DNA of 64,000 nt, from assembly GCA_017311185.1 (NCBI GenBank), contig JAESUZ010003089.1, positions 62,001-126,000 of the forward strand, read 5' to 3'. The stretch is from Proteles cristata cristata (taxonomy: Eukaryota > Chordata > Mammalia > Carnivora > Hyaenidae). This document shows, in pieces, positions 48,746-60,700 of this stretch; positions within the stretch are counted from its first letter, which is position 1; every line of letters begins with the position of its first letter. A model generated the notes under the pieces. That model saw only the letters and a list, made by a program, of their open reading frames with translations. It was not told the origin of the DNA and did not search any database. The position numbers and the translations under genes are program-made.

Positions 48746-48929
48746 GCAAAAGCAAATCCCTGACTGTTGCCTCCGCTAATGACATCTCCCGTGAAGGACG
48801 AGTTGCCACCCCTCCTGGGAAATGGCAGAGCCGGCTCGCTCTCCATCCCCGAGGGAGGAGGCACCTCCACACCCCGCACACGCCACCTGGCAGCGCTCCC
48901 CTTCTCCCTCGCCAGATCTTAGCCTGCTC

Positions 48930-49005
48930 CCCATCACTCATTCATTCAACAATCTTTGCTTCCAAGGTCGAGGCAACACGCCAGGCCCTGGGGACACCAT
49001 ACAAT
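48930..49005 (+). repeat. L2/MIR-type ancient repeat (probable)
   Basis: ACTCATTCATTCAACAATCT, then ACGCCAGGCCCTGGGGACACCATACA, resembles the widespread ancient motif ATTCATTCAACAAATATTTATTGAG ... GCCAGGCACTG..GGGGATACA. Family assignment by eye is uncertain. Confidence 0.5.
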
Positions 49006-51575
49006 TAGATTCGGTTGCTAAGGACAGAAAGCCCCGATGACATTGGCTGAGACAAGATTGGTGTTTACTCCTAATGTTGTACACTCAAGTCCAGGCAGAC
49101 AATAGGGCTACGGAGGTGACCTCATGGTCACCAGGACTGCAGGTTCCTTGAATCTGGTGGCTCCCGGGACCCTCAGATAGGTCTTCGGCCTCGTGGCCAT
49201 CATGTCCGCGCTCCGACCCTCAGGAAAGGGAACTAGACCCCAGAGAGGCGGACAGGCACGCTATCAGCCCAGCCCTGCCCCTGTAAGGCCATCTCCTAGA
49301 CCCTCACCCCCCTGGCCAGAGCTGCGTCCCTCGTAGCGGCACAAGAGGCTGAGAAGTGCCTTCATCCCGGGGCCTCGGATCGCAGCTGCCTTCTGAGCCC
49401 TTGAGCCTAATAGAGGCGGGCGGCGGGCCAGCAGCAGGCATCGGGACGCGGCCTCTGTCACGGTGCCCACAGCCTGGCGGGCAGGCCACAAATGTGCGCT
49501 GGGAACCTCAGTGGTGGCCGTGCTGGAGCAGAACGGGGGTGTTGGGGACCCAGAGGGGACTGGGGTGAGCGAAGGCCCCCCACACCCCAGCAGAGAGACT
49601 GGCGCAGGGGGCCTTGAGGGGCAGCGTTTCCAGGAGGCGATCGTGGGTGTCCTGAGTAGGGGAGGAGGCTGTGGACGCAGGGCGGTCACACGCATCTCTG
49701 CGGACACGGCCTGACCCCTGCAGCCACCACTGACTCTGGAGCCCCGGCCCCCCACCTCCTCTGCTCCTCACCGCAGGAGCAGGAAAGCGGGCCCCAGCGG
49801 GAGGGGCACTGGGGCCGCGTCACCCCGGCCACAGCACACACGCAGACTGTGGACACGGTCCTGCCACTCCCTCTCTTCACGGTCGGTGGCACGCAGCTCG
49901 GCCTCCTCACGCCAGCACCTGTTTGTGCGGTAGACCCCGGCCCCCAAAGGGTGGCAGAAGGGACCCTGGCCCGGCACCCAGACAGCCAGAGACAGCTCTG
50001 GTGAGAGGGCGTGAGCGGGAAGGTAAGCGTGGGAGAGACTAGGAGACGCTCACCTCTGTCCCCCTGGGCGCAGCCACAGCCCCCGGCCTCCCTGGCGGCG
50101 CAGCGGCCCCCAGTGGCCCTGGACACGGGGCTCAGCCTCTCCAGGCCTCCTGCTGACGCACTGGCCACAGAAGGGAGGGGACAGGCAAGTGGCTTTCTTG
50201 GGGGGTGACTGAGTTCAAGGGGACAAAGGTTGGGTCACAGGAAGCAGACAGAGGCAAAGGCGTTGCCGTCTGCAGGACCCGGGCTTCTGTCTTGAACTCC
50301 ACGCTGCACCTGGGGGTTGGGGACAGGTGCGCCAGCATCTCCGAGGGGCTGGGGGAGAACAGCGCTTCCATCACGGTGAGTGGGGGTGAGGGCTTGAAAA
50401 TCGGGGGCAAGGGGGGTAGGCAGCAGGGTGTGTGAAAGGCTCAGAGGAAGAGGGGGTCCCCTCCACCTTGAATGGAGGGCCTCCCCCAGACTGGGCTTGA
50501 AGTCCTGTGGGGGGACCATGGGGAGCTCTCTCAGGGCAAGGCTGGAAAGGCAGGCCCGGCTGCAGAGCTTCCTGTGGGCGAGGAGCGGAGCCAGGGCCCC
50601 ACAGGGGGCAGGGCCCGGGGACCCTCTCGCCAGAATGAACCCACCTACCGCCTGTGGCCCGCTGTGGCTTCTTCCGAAGTGCTCTGCAAACACGGCACGT
50701 TGTTCCTCTGGTAACGAGTATCCGTTTGGGGGCAGACGGGGTCCCTCCTCCTCCCCTGCCCTCCTTCTCCCTCCCGCCGAGAGGCCAGGCAGCAGCCCCC
50801 GCCTCCTGCCCGCTCAGTGGCGACTCCCCCGGGCTGTGCCTTGACCCCTGGTTCCACCACGAGCCTGCCCGGTGGTCCGGCCGTCACACAGCTGCCCTGA
50901 GCCTCAGCTTCCTCGCACGCGCCGGCGGCACAGACCGGGGCCCCCAGCCCTGTGGAGCTAACGGAAGGCTTGAGCGGGAAAGCCCTTGGGGCCCCCTCCC
51001 AGGACCTGGCCCCTGGCCTCTGGCACATGGGAGCGCGTGGGTGTCTGATTTGTCCCCGAGACCTTGGGAGGGTGCCAAGCACTGATCCAGGAACTGTGCT
51101 GCGAACACGTGGACGGCGCCCTCGGAGCCCCTCAGAGGAGCAGAGGGGACGGACAGGACCAGAGCCTCACCTGCCGAGCCGCAAGCTCATCGGAGGAGGT
51201 TGTATGAGGAAACAGAACATTATTCCCAGGGTGTTGGAAAGGGTTCCCAGAGAAGGGACGCTTGGGCTGGGTGCTGAGGGATGAGTAGGAGTTCGTCAGG
51301 CAGGAACAGCATGAATCTAACGTGGATGCTGAAGAAAGATGCGACGTCTACGGCCTGTGCCAGCTTCTGCCCCAACCCCTATTTCAAACGTACCTCTTGG
51401 GGGTTTGCCCAGCCCCCCATCCCTTCCCCCTTCCGGCCTCACAGACGCACAAACACGGCCCCACCCACGCTCGGTCCTCACGCTCACAGAGCAAAGGACT
51501 GACTGCAGCGCGCCCCCCCACCCCACCCCCGGAGCCCAAGCCCCCAGCCCCCACTGCTGCTGCAAGTCAGCACGG

Positions 51576-51593
51576 TAATGAGATGCTAATGAG
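51576..51593 (+). promoter_or_regulatory. Octamer / TAATGARAT-like POU motif cluster
   Basis: TAATGAGAT (51576-51584) matches TAATGARAT exactly and overlaps ATGCTAAT (51583-51590), a one-base variant of the octamer, itself followed by GAG to give TAATGAG again. It sits in an AT-richer patch (51560-51650). Possible POU-factor binding; function unproven. Confidence 0.35.
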
Positions 51594-54500
51594 TGAAGGT
51601 AAAAATCAGAGGACAGCATTTTGCAAAATCACAACACTTTGTACTTCCAGAGGCTGCGTCCCTGCAAACAGCCGCCGAGCCTCACGAAGCTGTGCGGGGG
51701 CGGAGAGCACCGCGAGCCCCACTTCCTGGGGCTGCTGACGGGGCCCAGAGAGGGCAGGGAGGGGGGCACCGGCCCCAGGCCCTGCCGGGCAGGGCTCCCG
51801 TTCCGCGCAGCCCCCGCACCTGGTCTAATGCAGGGGGGTGTGACCACCCGCCACACAGGGATCATATCCACGGGCTCTGCCTGGCGTTCCTGGCCTGCCC
51901 CAGGCTCACAGCCGCCAGCTCTGCAGGCGCCCCCCACCTCTGCCTGCACCCCTGCTGTCCGCCCCACCCCAGCTCCTCTGCCTGGAAGGTGACCTCCTCC
52001 ACCCTGCGAGGCCACCTCCCCACACACCTGTGTCTGCCCCTACCCCTCAGCCTGGGTGAGGGGCCCCCTTCAAGCTTGCCTCTCCCACAGCGCCGATGGC
52101 ACGGCGGCACCCCGCTCCCCAACCCGAGCCGTGAGCTACTTGTTGGCAGCAACTGGCACATGGCCGCTTTTCATGGTGTTTGTCGAATGAACGACTGAGT
52201 GAGGGAATTAACGATGGACTTAGCGTGGCTGAGCTGAAGGGGCCTTGGAGATGGTCTGGACTATTCCAGGGGAGGCTGAGGCCCGACGGACGGGTGCGGC
52301 CTCCCAAGGCCTCGGCCCTGAGCTCCGGCCCCCGGGCGGTGCTCATCCCCCTCGGCTGTGCTGGCGGAGCAGGTCCTCAGGGGCGGGAGCACTGCCCTGG
52401 CCGCACTGTCTGTCCCCCACCCCCGTGGCCTCACTGCTCCCCACTCTCCAGCAGCGCCCCCCTCCAGCTGGAGCCCCTAGCTGTCCCTGCTCTGCCTCGG
52501 ACACCTGCCCCCCCACCAGGCTGCAGCTCTGACAAACAGCAGGTCACAGGGACTTGAGGCATCACCAGGGGCTTGTGCTCCGGGGCAGACGGGCTCCTCA
52601 CTCCTTCACCTCTGTGGAGAATCGAGGAGGCTCTGTGAATCAGGAGACACCTTGCAAGTGGGGAGGCTGGGAGACTGAAGGGCCGCCAGGTGCACTGTGG
52701 GTACTGGACGTGGCCCAGGGCCGTGCGAGCCACGGGAGCTTGGAACCTAGCTGCTGTGCGCTGGAAGGTCATTTCCAGCCATCACAGCCACCACTGCTGG
52801 CTCCAGGGAGCAGTGCTGGGGTCTCTGTCCCCCGGGAAGGGGCAGGGGTGGCCCCTCTCTCGGCTGACCGGGCCCCACAGTGAGCCCCTGCACGAGGGGC
52901 CATGGCCACTGCAAGTCGGCTCCCCCCACCCCGAGTGGAGCAGGATCCCAGGGCACAGGGTCGGCTCACAGCAGAGGGCACAAGGCAGAGGGCAGCACCA
53001 GGCCCTGGGTGATCTGGGCAGTGCCCAGCCACCAGCACGTGAGCTCACCACGGAGGGGCCTCCTGTCCACCTCGCCCCCTGCAGCCCCCCAGCACTATGC
53101 CCGCCGTCTACCCCCAAAGCCGCTGGCCGACACAGACATCCCTCTGTTGGCAGAAATCAGGGTGCCCAGCAGCGGACCCCAAGATCTCCCCGCCTCAGCC
53201 CCGCCTGCCCCCTGCTCCCTTGTGGGCCAGCTGCTCTCTCTGCCTTGGGTCCCTGGGTGCCCCTTTGCCCAGCCACCCAGCAGAATCTTCTGGAACTTGC
53301 AGTCCATGAAGTGGGTATTAGACATGGGGAGACTGAGGCTCTGAGAAGGGGAGTGGCTAACAGTCCCTCTGATCAAGGGACGGGCCTGTCCGCTGCCCCA
53401 TTGCTGGGGACCTGCCAGGACTCAGGCCACTGAGGGGCCTGGGCATGATGCCCTGGGCCAGGCCCCTGCCAGCCCTCGGGGTTCGGTGGCAGGGCACAGC
53501 AGGGGGCCGGTGGGGGGGCTGGTGAGGACGGCCTAGCCCGCCCGGGCTGTGTAGAGGTGTGCCCGCGGCTCCCAGTGGTGTGGCCACACTCGGGGGTGAG
53601 AACAAGCTGGGAGGTGCCGAGGGGCCAGGCCGCCTTGAAACGGGGTCAAGGAGGCGTGGGCGGTCGCGGGCGAGAGGGCAGCGAGGGCACAGCCGGTGCA
53701 GGGCGGGGGCTGGGGTGCCCAGGCAGGGAGGCTGCGCGGGCCTGGCCGTGCAGGTGTGGTGGGCTCCCCACCCTGCCCCTGCTCCAGGGGTTCGCTCACC
53801 CACTCCAGGAGCGACGTGGGGCCTCTTTGCGCCTCCGCTCTGGGGCTGGGAGCTCCCAGCAGTTCCCCCCCCACCCCAGCCCGCCCCTGCCACCCTCCCC
53901 AGGGCGCCCTGGGCCCCGCCCGCGCTACCACACTAGCCATCACAGGGGTCTCTTGTCCCGGAAAACACCTCAAAAAGCCCAGGGCTCTGCAGGGTGTCCT
54001 CGGGCTCCTGGACCTGGCCACCCTCCCAGGCCCTCCCCGACGACCCCTCCCAAACCTGGGGGGGAGTCTGGTGCCCTGACTGACGCCCCAGAGCTGACCG
54101 CCTGAAACTGCTGCTTCTGTCCTGAAATTCAAAGGTGCTCCCTCCCAGGGAACCGGAAACACAGGCGCGCACCTTGCACCCACCCCCGTCCTGGCTTGGG
54201 CTCGCCCTTCCTCCAAGCATGCCCTCCCCGCCCCCAACCCCCACCGCCAGGCCCCCCTCCAGGTCTTCCTTCTGTGACCCTAGACGTCCCCGCCCTCGCC
54301 TTCCTGCCCTCTCCACACACACCCCGGCTCACCTGCTGGGCTCCCTGGGAGGACCCAGGGCAGCCTGGCCTTCCTGGGACCTGTCACACTCATCCCTGCC
54401 CGCGCCCTGGACGGACCACACGGTCCCAGCCCTGCCACATGAGGCCCCTGGGCCGGGCGGCCTGTGTCCACTCCCCACGGCCGGGCCCCGGCCCAGGCTC

Positions 54501-55882
54501 TGCCCACACCTTGGCTTCTCCGGGGCTGTCCCTGAAACACACCTTCACGGACGACTGAGGGAGGGAAGGAATCAAAGCTACGGCCCCAAGCAGGGTGGCC
54601 CCGGGGGAGGACCCCGTGCTGGGACGTCAGCTACCTGCTGCCGTCTTCTGTCACCAGCCGTAGACAGCACAGGGGTCTCACCGGGGCCTGGGCCCTGGCG
54701 GGGTGGCCAGAGCCTGGAGGGGGCTCACCGTGGCAAGCGGACTGGAAAGCTAGCCCGGTGCCCGGTGCCTGCACCTCCCGCGGGCTCTAGGCTGGTCTCC
54801 CATCCAGTTCCTGCACGCCTGACTCGGCCACTGCCTGGTGTCCGCCATCCCGTGTCCGGATGGACTGGCAGCAGAAGGTGAGCGGTGCCGGTGGGCGTTC
54901 CTGTCCAAACACACACCAGCTTCGCGTCTCCGCCTGGCTGCGCCCCTGACCCCTGCCGTCACCGCGGGCTCACCAGCACCTCCATCGCCACCGCCCTCGG
55001 TGCCGTGGCGCCATGAGTGTCCCTTCGGCTGCTCCCCGTCGCCGTGCAGCCCGCCCTTCCCACGCCCGCTGGGGGCCGGCCGCCGTGCTGCCGAGGCTGC
55101 ACTTGGTCTCACAGATGCTCGGCTTCCCCACCTGGCCGATGACGGAAAGGATGAGAAACTTTGGAACAAACATCTAATGGACCACAGGCCACATCCCGCG
55201 AGAAGATAAAGGTTTTTCTGAAGGGTCAGGGAGGGACATTTAGTCTTAGCTGTGCAGGGAGAGAAAATTTCACTTTACCAGCGAGTCAAAGAACCTTCAG
55301 AAGGCCAGACGAGGACCCGTCTGAGCTCAGGAACGACCGGGGAGCCCGGGAGTCGTGCTCAGGCTGCATGGCCTGCGACGGCTTCAGAGCACGCGGGTCC
55401 CCCCACCCTCCCTGCCGCCCACCTATCATTAGGCCTGGTTCGCTTCACCCCGACCTTCTGCACACGGGGTGGTGCCTAGGCTTGGCAGGTCAAGCTTAGA
55501 CCTTCCAGTGTCCCAGAGGAGGGACAGACAGTGAATCAGGGTCCCCCCACCCCCTTGTGCCTTCCCCTCCCATTTGGAAATAGGTAGGCACCCCAGGGGT
55601 TGGGACCATGGGGAGGGGTGGTCTGTGCTCAGAGTACCTGGGGTTCGGGTTCTGGATAAGACAGAGCAGCTCGCCCACTGCCCCTCCCACTGAACGTGGA
55701 CAGGGCGCAGGGCACAGCCGCGCCAGCACTCTGCTAAGTCGGTGTCAGCAGGCGACCGGGGAAGGTGCCACCCTCGGGCCCTGGGGCTCTCCTTCCCCTC
55801 CGGCGTCCTCGCGTCCGGGGCGAGTGCTGGTGCCACACAGAGCTCGGAGAAAACCCGTGTAGTCCTGCTACCAGGACAACAG

Positions 55883-55897
55883 GGCGCCCCCTATCAC
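55883..55897 (-). promoter_or_regulatory. Candidate CTCF motif
   Basis: The reverse complement GTGATAGGGGGCGCC contains the TAGGGGGCGC core typical of strong CTCF sites. No further support. Confidence 0.35.
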
Positions 55898-56774
55898 GGA
55901 GAGTGGGAGACATTCCGAGCTTGACTTCCGCCTCTGCTGGGCCCACGCCCGACCCCAGGAGCCCCTGCGGCAGCCAGCCCGGCCACAGTGGGCCTGCGGG
56001 CACCCAGCGTGAATGCAAGAGGAGGAAGGTCCCTCTCGGGTCAGGAGCCGTGCCCTCAGGAAGGTGAGATGGACCCGCATTTTTCCAACCCGTCCTCGCC
56101 CACCGTGGCCCCAGACGTTGCCACAGCGGCAGAAGGTGCACACAGAGCATCCGAATGAGACTCCCCACCTTTCGGCCAGAAGCCCAAAGGGAGGACCCCG
56201 GGAAACAGAAGGTATCGGAGAACACGGATCTGGGGAAAGTGACCCCGTACAGTCGTTTCTGATGGGTGAGGACAAACCCAAGCTGAACATGCGTCGACCC
56301 TGAATGGTGCACCGAACACTGAGAGACCGGCCGCAGGGCAGGCTGAGCCAGTCCCACGGGGCCGTGGAGGCCCACGCAGGGCAGATGGGAGCGCCACCAA
56401 CAGCCTGTCCACGCTGACCGCAGTGGGCACCGCAGCCCCTGAAGACCAGTGGGAACTTGCAGCCTGGACCCAGCTGGCCTGTCGCCTCCACAAGTGAGAG
56501 TGTCCCCACCTTCGCAGGACTTAGAGCAGAGCCAGAGCCTTCTAAAATAATCTTCAGAGTTTCCAGGACACAATCCAAACGACTTGGCAAAAGTAGAAAC
56601 AGGAGAATCACAGTTTGCGTTTTGTAAGGCACGAAACAACAAACAGGAGCGAACTCAAGATAACACAGATGTGAAGATGAGCAAACAAAGACTGAAAAGC
56701 AGCTACCGTAAAAGGTATTTCAACAGGTAAGAGCAAACACTCTTGAAACAAACAGAAATACAGAAAGGCTCAGC

Positions 56775-56795
56775 AAAAAAAAAAAAAAAAAAAAA
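56775..56795. repeat. Poly(A) run of 21 within ORF1 remnant
   Basis: An A-run replacing the expected CAGCAAAGAAATAGAAGAT region of the ORF1 sequence, followed by GA-rich sequence. Likely local slippage expansion. Confidence 0.8.
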
Positions 56796-56910
56796 CAAAG
56801 AGAGAGAGAAAGAGAGCGGATATAAAGAGGAACCAGAAGGAAACACGAGAACTAAAGACGCAAACCAAAATACAAGTCCTCGTGCTATGAGTTCAAAAGC
56901 TGGACAGATG

Positions 56911-57125
56911 GGGGGCGCCTGGGGGCTCAGTCGGTTAAGCGTCCGACTTCGGCTCAGGTCATGATCTCACGGTTCGTGGGTTTGAGCCCCATGTCAGACT
57001 CTGTGCTGACAGCCCAGAGCCTGGAGCTGCTTCAGATTCCGTGTCTCCCTCTCTCTCTGCCCCTTCCCTGCTCACGCTGTCTCTCTCTCTCTCTCTCAGA
57101 AATAAATAAAAAAACATTAAAAAAA
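56911..57125 (+). mobile_element. Felid SINE with 16-base TSD
   Basis: A full-length 'CTGACAGCCCAGAG' type copy with intact A-box region, slightly mutated B-box (GGGTTTGAGCCCC), a long TC tract and an A-tail. The target-site duplication AAAAGCTGRACAGATG lies at 56895-56910 and 57126-57141 with one mismatch. Confidence 0.96.
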
Positions 57126-57770
57126 AAAAGCTGAACAGATGGGCAGAATGACCAGGGGCATGAACACGCATCAGCAGAGAGGGTCCGAGGCCCCCAGGAG
57201 GGCGGCAGCGCCAGCGTGGGAACAGAAGCAGAGCCCCTGGGATCTGGGAGATGATGCCGGAAGGTCTAATGCTCACAAACGTGGGGTCTCAGAGGCAGAC
57301 AGAGAGGAGTGTGATGCAGAAAAACAATGTGACGAAAGAATGAAAGTTTCCCACACTTACTAAAATGCATAAACCTACAGATTCAAGATCAACAAACCAA
57401 AACATCCATCCTTGGGCGCATCAGAGTCAAATCGTTCAGAAGGAGAAAAGTCACCCAAAGGCCTTGGACGGCTCACTGGGAACCGCGGAGGCCGACGGTG
57501 AGCGGGGCAGTGTGCTGAGGGCTGGAGCCCAGGGTTCTGGGTCCGGCAAAAGTCCCCTTCAGGATCGGAGGAGAAAAACCGATGCTCCCAGAAGAAGAAG
57601 CCCCGAGGGACCTGCGACTGCCCACGAGCCTGTCATCGTTGTATAAAAAGTTAAGGAAAAGGGCACAAGAAGAGATATTCCAGCGACGAGGGTGTTGGAC
57701 GAGAAGAAAGCAGGCGCTCATCGCTCGCCCCCAGGGAAAGGCAGACCCAGGCCGTAAGGGGGTCCACCTC

Positions 57771-60700
57771 ACCCCCCTTATAGGAGCAAGAGCGGGCAGC
57801 AGGGGTTCTCCCTGTGGCTGAGCGCATGCGGACCACCACTCTGAAACACGTGCGTGCATGGGCCCAGCGGCCGGCTGGCAAGCCCTGGCCTCTGCCCAAG
57901 CTCAGCAGAACCGTCCAAGAGCACGCTGGTCTGTGCCAGCGCCGAATCGACAACCGACCAGTGTCCTTCCATGGAGGCTGGCGAAGCCCACGCCCGGGAT
58001 AGTGCCCAGCCCAACGGGGGCAAGCAACATCGCAGCTGCATTTCGGGTCCGGGAAGCCAGCCGCGGGGACTGCGGGCATTGGGGTCCCACCCACAGGGTG
58101 ATGTGACGGAGGTCACCAGAGTGGTGGCCGGGGGCCAGGCTTGGGGCAGATGTGACTGCGTACACCCTGCTCTTCTCCTGGAGCAGGCCTGAACCCGAGG
58201 TCAAATGTCTGAGGGGTTTGCAAGTGTGGAGCGAGCCAGCTCACGCTTGGGCGGGGGACCCCCTCCCCCCACGCAGCGGCCTCCGAGGCCGCCGTCCTCC
58301 CCTGCCCGGGCCCTCTCCCTCCGGCTTGGTACCCAGCACCGCGGCCCCTGCGTGCCCGGCGCTGGCGACTCTTTCCCCGCAAAGTGTGTGCGGCGACGGC
58401 GCTGTTCCCTACACTGACTGATGGCAGATTCACAAATACAAAAACATGATAAACTCCTAGGATTCCACATGTTTGCTTATTCTTCTTAATTGTCAGGGAT
58501 AAAGCCTCAACCCCAGGGACGCAGGGCTTCGGGGCCGTTCCCCGTGGGGGCGTGTGGGGTGCAGGCAGCCGTGACCTGGCTGGGCCCCCACGCCCCAGGT
58601 GGCATCATGGCCCCAAGCAGCACCCTCCCCTCTTCTATGGCACCTGTGGCCTCCCAGCCTCTCCTTCCTGCCTCCTCTTTCTGGACGTTCTGACCCCATG
58701 GCCTCTCCAAGGGCAGGGGACCCCCCCTCACCGGACTGGCTGCTCTCTGAGCAGACTGGGGTTCCCTGGGCACCTCGAGTGTGCCGGCCTCTGCCCGTGG
58801 AGACGCTGGCCCCACGCGACAGGCGCCAGGCGCCAGAGGCCCCGCCCCAGGGCGGCCCAGGTGCAGGAAGGACCGGATTCGGAACCAGGAGGGGCTGAAG
58901 CCAGCAGCCACACCCCCCACGCAGCTGAGCTCTGCTGCTTCTGCCTCGGCCTCAGATCGGGTCCGCGCCACCTCTGCCCGCCATCAAAGGGCGCCGTGGA
59001 GCCTGGGCAGTGGACAGCGGCCGTGCAGCACGGGGGCGGGACACCATGCAGAAATCCTGCAAGGCGTCCGCATGGCCCCCAGCGTGGAGGGGGGTGCCGG
59101 GGGGGTGCCGAGACAGGGCCTCAGCACCTGAGGTCCTCCGGGGAGGGGGGGGGGACTTGGGCGCCTGTCTGCCAACCGCCCCCCGGGAAGCCATCACACT
59201 GGGCTGTGCTGAGAACCCCCTGCTGCAGGGAGGGTGGGGTAGCTAAGTGCCTGACACGCGGCTCCCCGGTGACGCTGCAGCCCCGCGGTCGGAGGACGCA
59301 GGTGAGGCAAGGAGGGCGGGAAGCAGGCAGCAGGGGCGGCAGGTCGGGCTCCGGGTGGGGGTGGGGGCCCGGGAGAGCACAGGCACTTGCTCCCCACTTC
59401 CTCAGCTGGACCGTCCAGCTCTGCGCGGCCTGCCCTGCCCTCTCCCTGCCCGACGCGTCGAAGGAAACCCGTCCTCAGCATCCGTCTCACCTCCTCCCGC
59501 ACCCCTTGCTACCCCTGCCTTGGTCACCAGGGAGTGAGGGACCCACAGGGGGGCACAGTGCCAGCCACCCCTGCCCCCATCTCCCTCCCTTGGAGCCAGG
59601 AGCCCCTCTGCTTGCCCGTGGGCGCTGAGTGGCCGCCGGCTGAGCCTGGACTGCCAAGGCCTGTGCTGAGGTGTCCCGGGAGGGGACTCCCAGGAGGTGG
59701 TGTCTGTAGCCATTTGGCCCAGGCATCACTGCCTAGTGCCCCTTCTTCCTTGAGAACGGAAGCCTGGGTGTCTTGTGGGGGAAGAACTGCCCAGATAAAT
59801 GCCACCCTTCCCAGCCTGCCTTGCAGCGTGGTCTAAGTTCTGACCAACAGAATATGTGGGAAGCTGGAGCCCTGATCTCACTTGACCTGAAACCCACAAA
59901 GTTCGGACTTCTCGTTTACGTGAGCCAATTCATCCCCTTTATGGTTTAAGCCAGCCTGGGTGGTATTTTCTGTCACAGGCCACGGCAGCTCCCACAAGGT
60001 ACTGTGGGAACACGTGGCTGTGGGAGAGGCTGTGGCTCAGTCCTGTGCGCGGAGACGAGGGAGAGGAGCCTGGGGACACACAGAAGGCTTCCTGCAGGAG
60101 GAGGAGCACTGGAGGGCAGAGGGTGAGAACATTCCCTACCGTGGGGTGAGGGTTAGGGCACAGGGGCCGGCCACGCTGCTGCCACGCCACTGCCGGTCCC
60201 ACAGACAGGGAGAAGCCACGGCCCCCAGACGCAGCCATTCTAGGACCACGAGCCTGGCTGCCCATGGCTGCCGAGCCCCGGACACTCTGCCAGGCTCCAC
60301 TTGGCCCAATTTAAAATTCACAGGTAGTGCCTCACACCTTGCTCGGAGCTGTGAAAAGCACAGCACGACCTTTACACAATCTGGGAGGTTTATTTCACAC
60401 ACCACCCGGAGTTTTCAAGGCCAGAGGGATTTGCCGCTCCATTCTCCTCTGGCCACGCGCATGGGTCAGGCGTGCGCACACACGTGTGGCAAACACCGGT
60501 ACCTGTGGCCTCATAGTGTGGGGCCTGCACGTCCCTCGTGTGTTTATACGTGTCTGGGTGTGCGAGCCAGCCGTGTTTGTGCTCTGCGCTCACATGTGCA
60601 TCCACGGCCAAGCGTGAGTGTGGGGTGGGCAGTGCACACGTGTGCGGTCTGGGTGTGCACGTACATGTCTGTGTGCACTCCTGTGTGTGCATGATGTGCA

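Larger units (their letters stand above)
46871..48929. other. Upstream sequence: TG-rich tract then unassigned
   Basis: This lies beyond the TSNARE1 promoter. It has an imperfect TG/CA-rich tract (47041-47220) and an A-run (48725-48745). The rest is GC-rich with no gene, exon or named repeat. Confidence 0.45.
49006..56544. other. Upstream intergenic sequence, GC-rich
   Basis: No coding exon recognised. Faint MIR scrap at 53300-53350 (TGGGGAGACTGAGGCTCTGAG) and possible ancient repeat scraps at 52165-52205 and 52225-52290. An octamer-like cluster and a CTCF candidate are listed separately. The stretch 49020-49250 looks like an old repeat I cannot name. Confidence 0.4.
56545..57770 (+). mobile_element. 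L1/HAL1-type ORF1 remnant
   Basis: Blocks match L1 ORF1 nucleic acid in order: TTTCCAGGACACAATCCAAA and ACTTGGCA (56560-56590), AACACTCTTGAAACAAACAG with GGCTCAGC (about 56735-56774, coiled-coil region), GGATATAAAGAGGAACCAGAAGG, then after a SINE the RNA-binding/C-terminal region with TTTCCCACACTTACTAAAAT, CTACAGATTCAAGATCAACA, and CCGGCAAAAGTCCCCTTCAGGATCGG (about 57543). ORF1-only HAL1 or an old L1M element are both possible. All frames are broken. It is interrupted by a SINE and carries an expanded A-run. Confidence 0.8.

Noticed and set aside
55160..55330. AT-richer patch that might be a hAT-type transposon scrap (AAGGGTCAGGGAGGGACATT)
   Set aside because: Similarity is too weak and short to name a family, and no inverted repeats or 8-base duplication were found.
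58552..59628. 358-codon plus-strand open frame upstream of TSNARE1
   Set aside because: No recognisable domain, low-complexity composition, and comparable frames on the opposite strand. No splice or start context supports it.
59735..59990. Possible MaLR/LTR 3' end (TTTAAGCCAGCCTGGGTGG)
   Set aside because: Only a short tail-like match. No LTR start or polyadenylation layout could be confirmed by eye.
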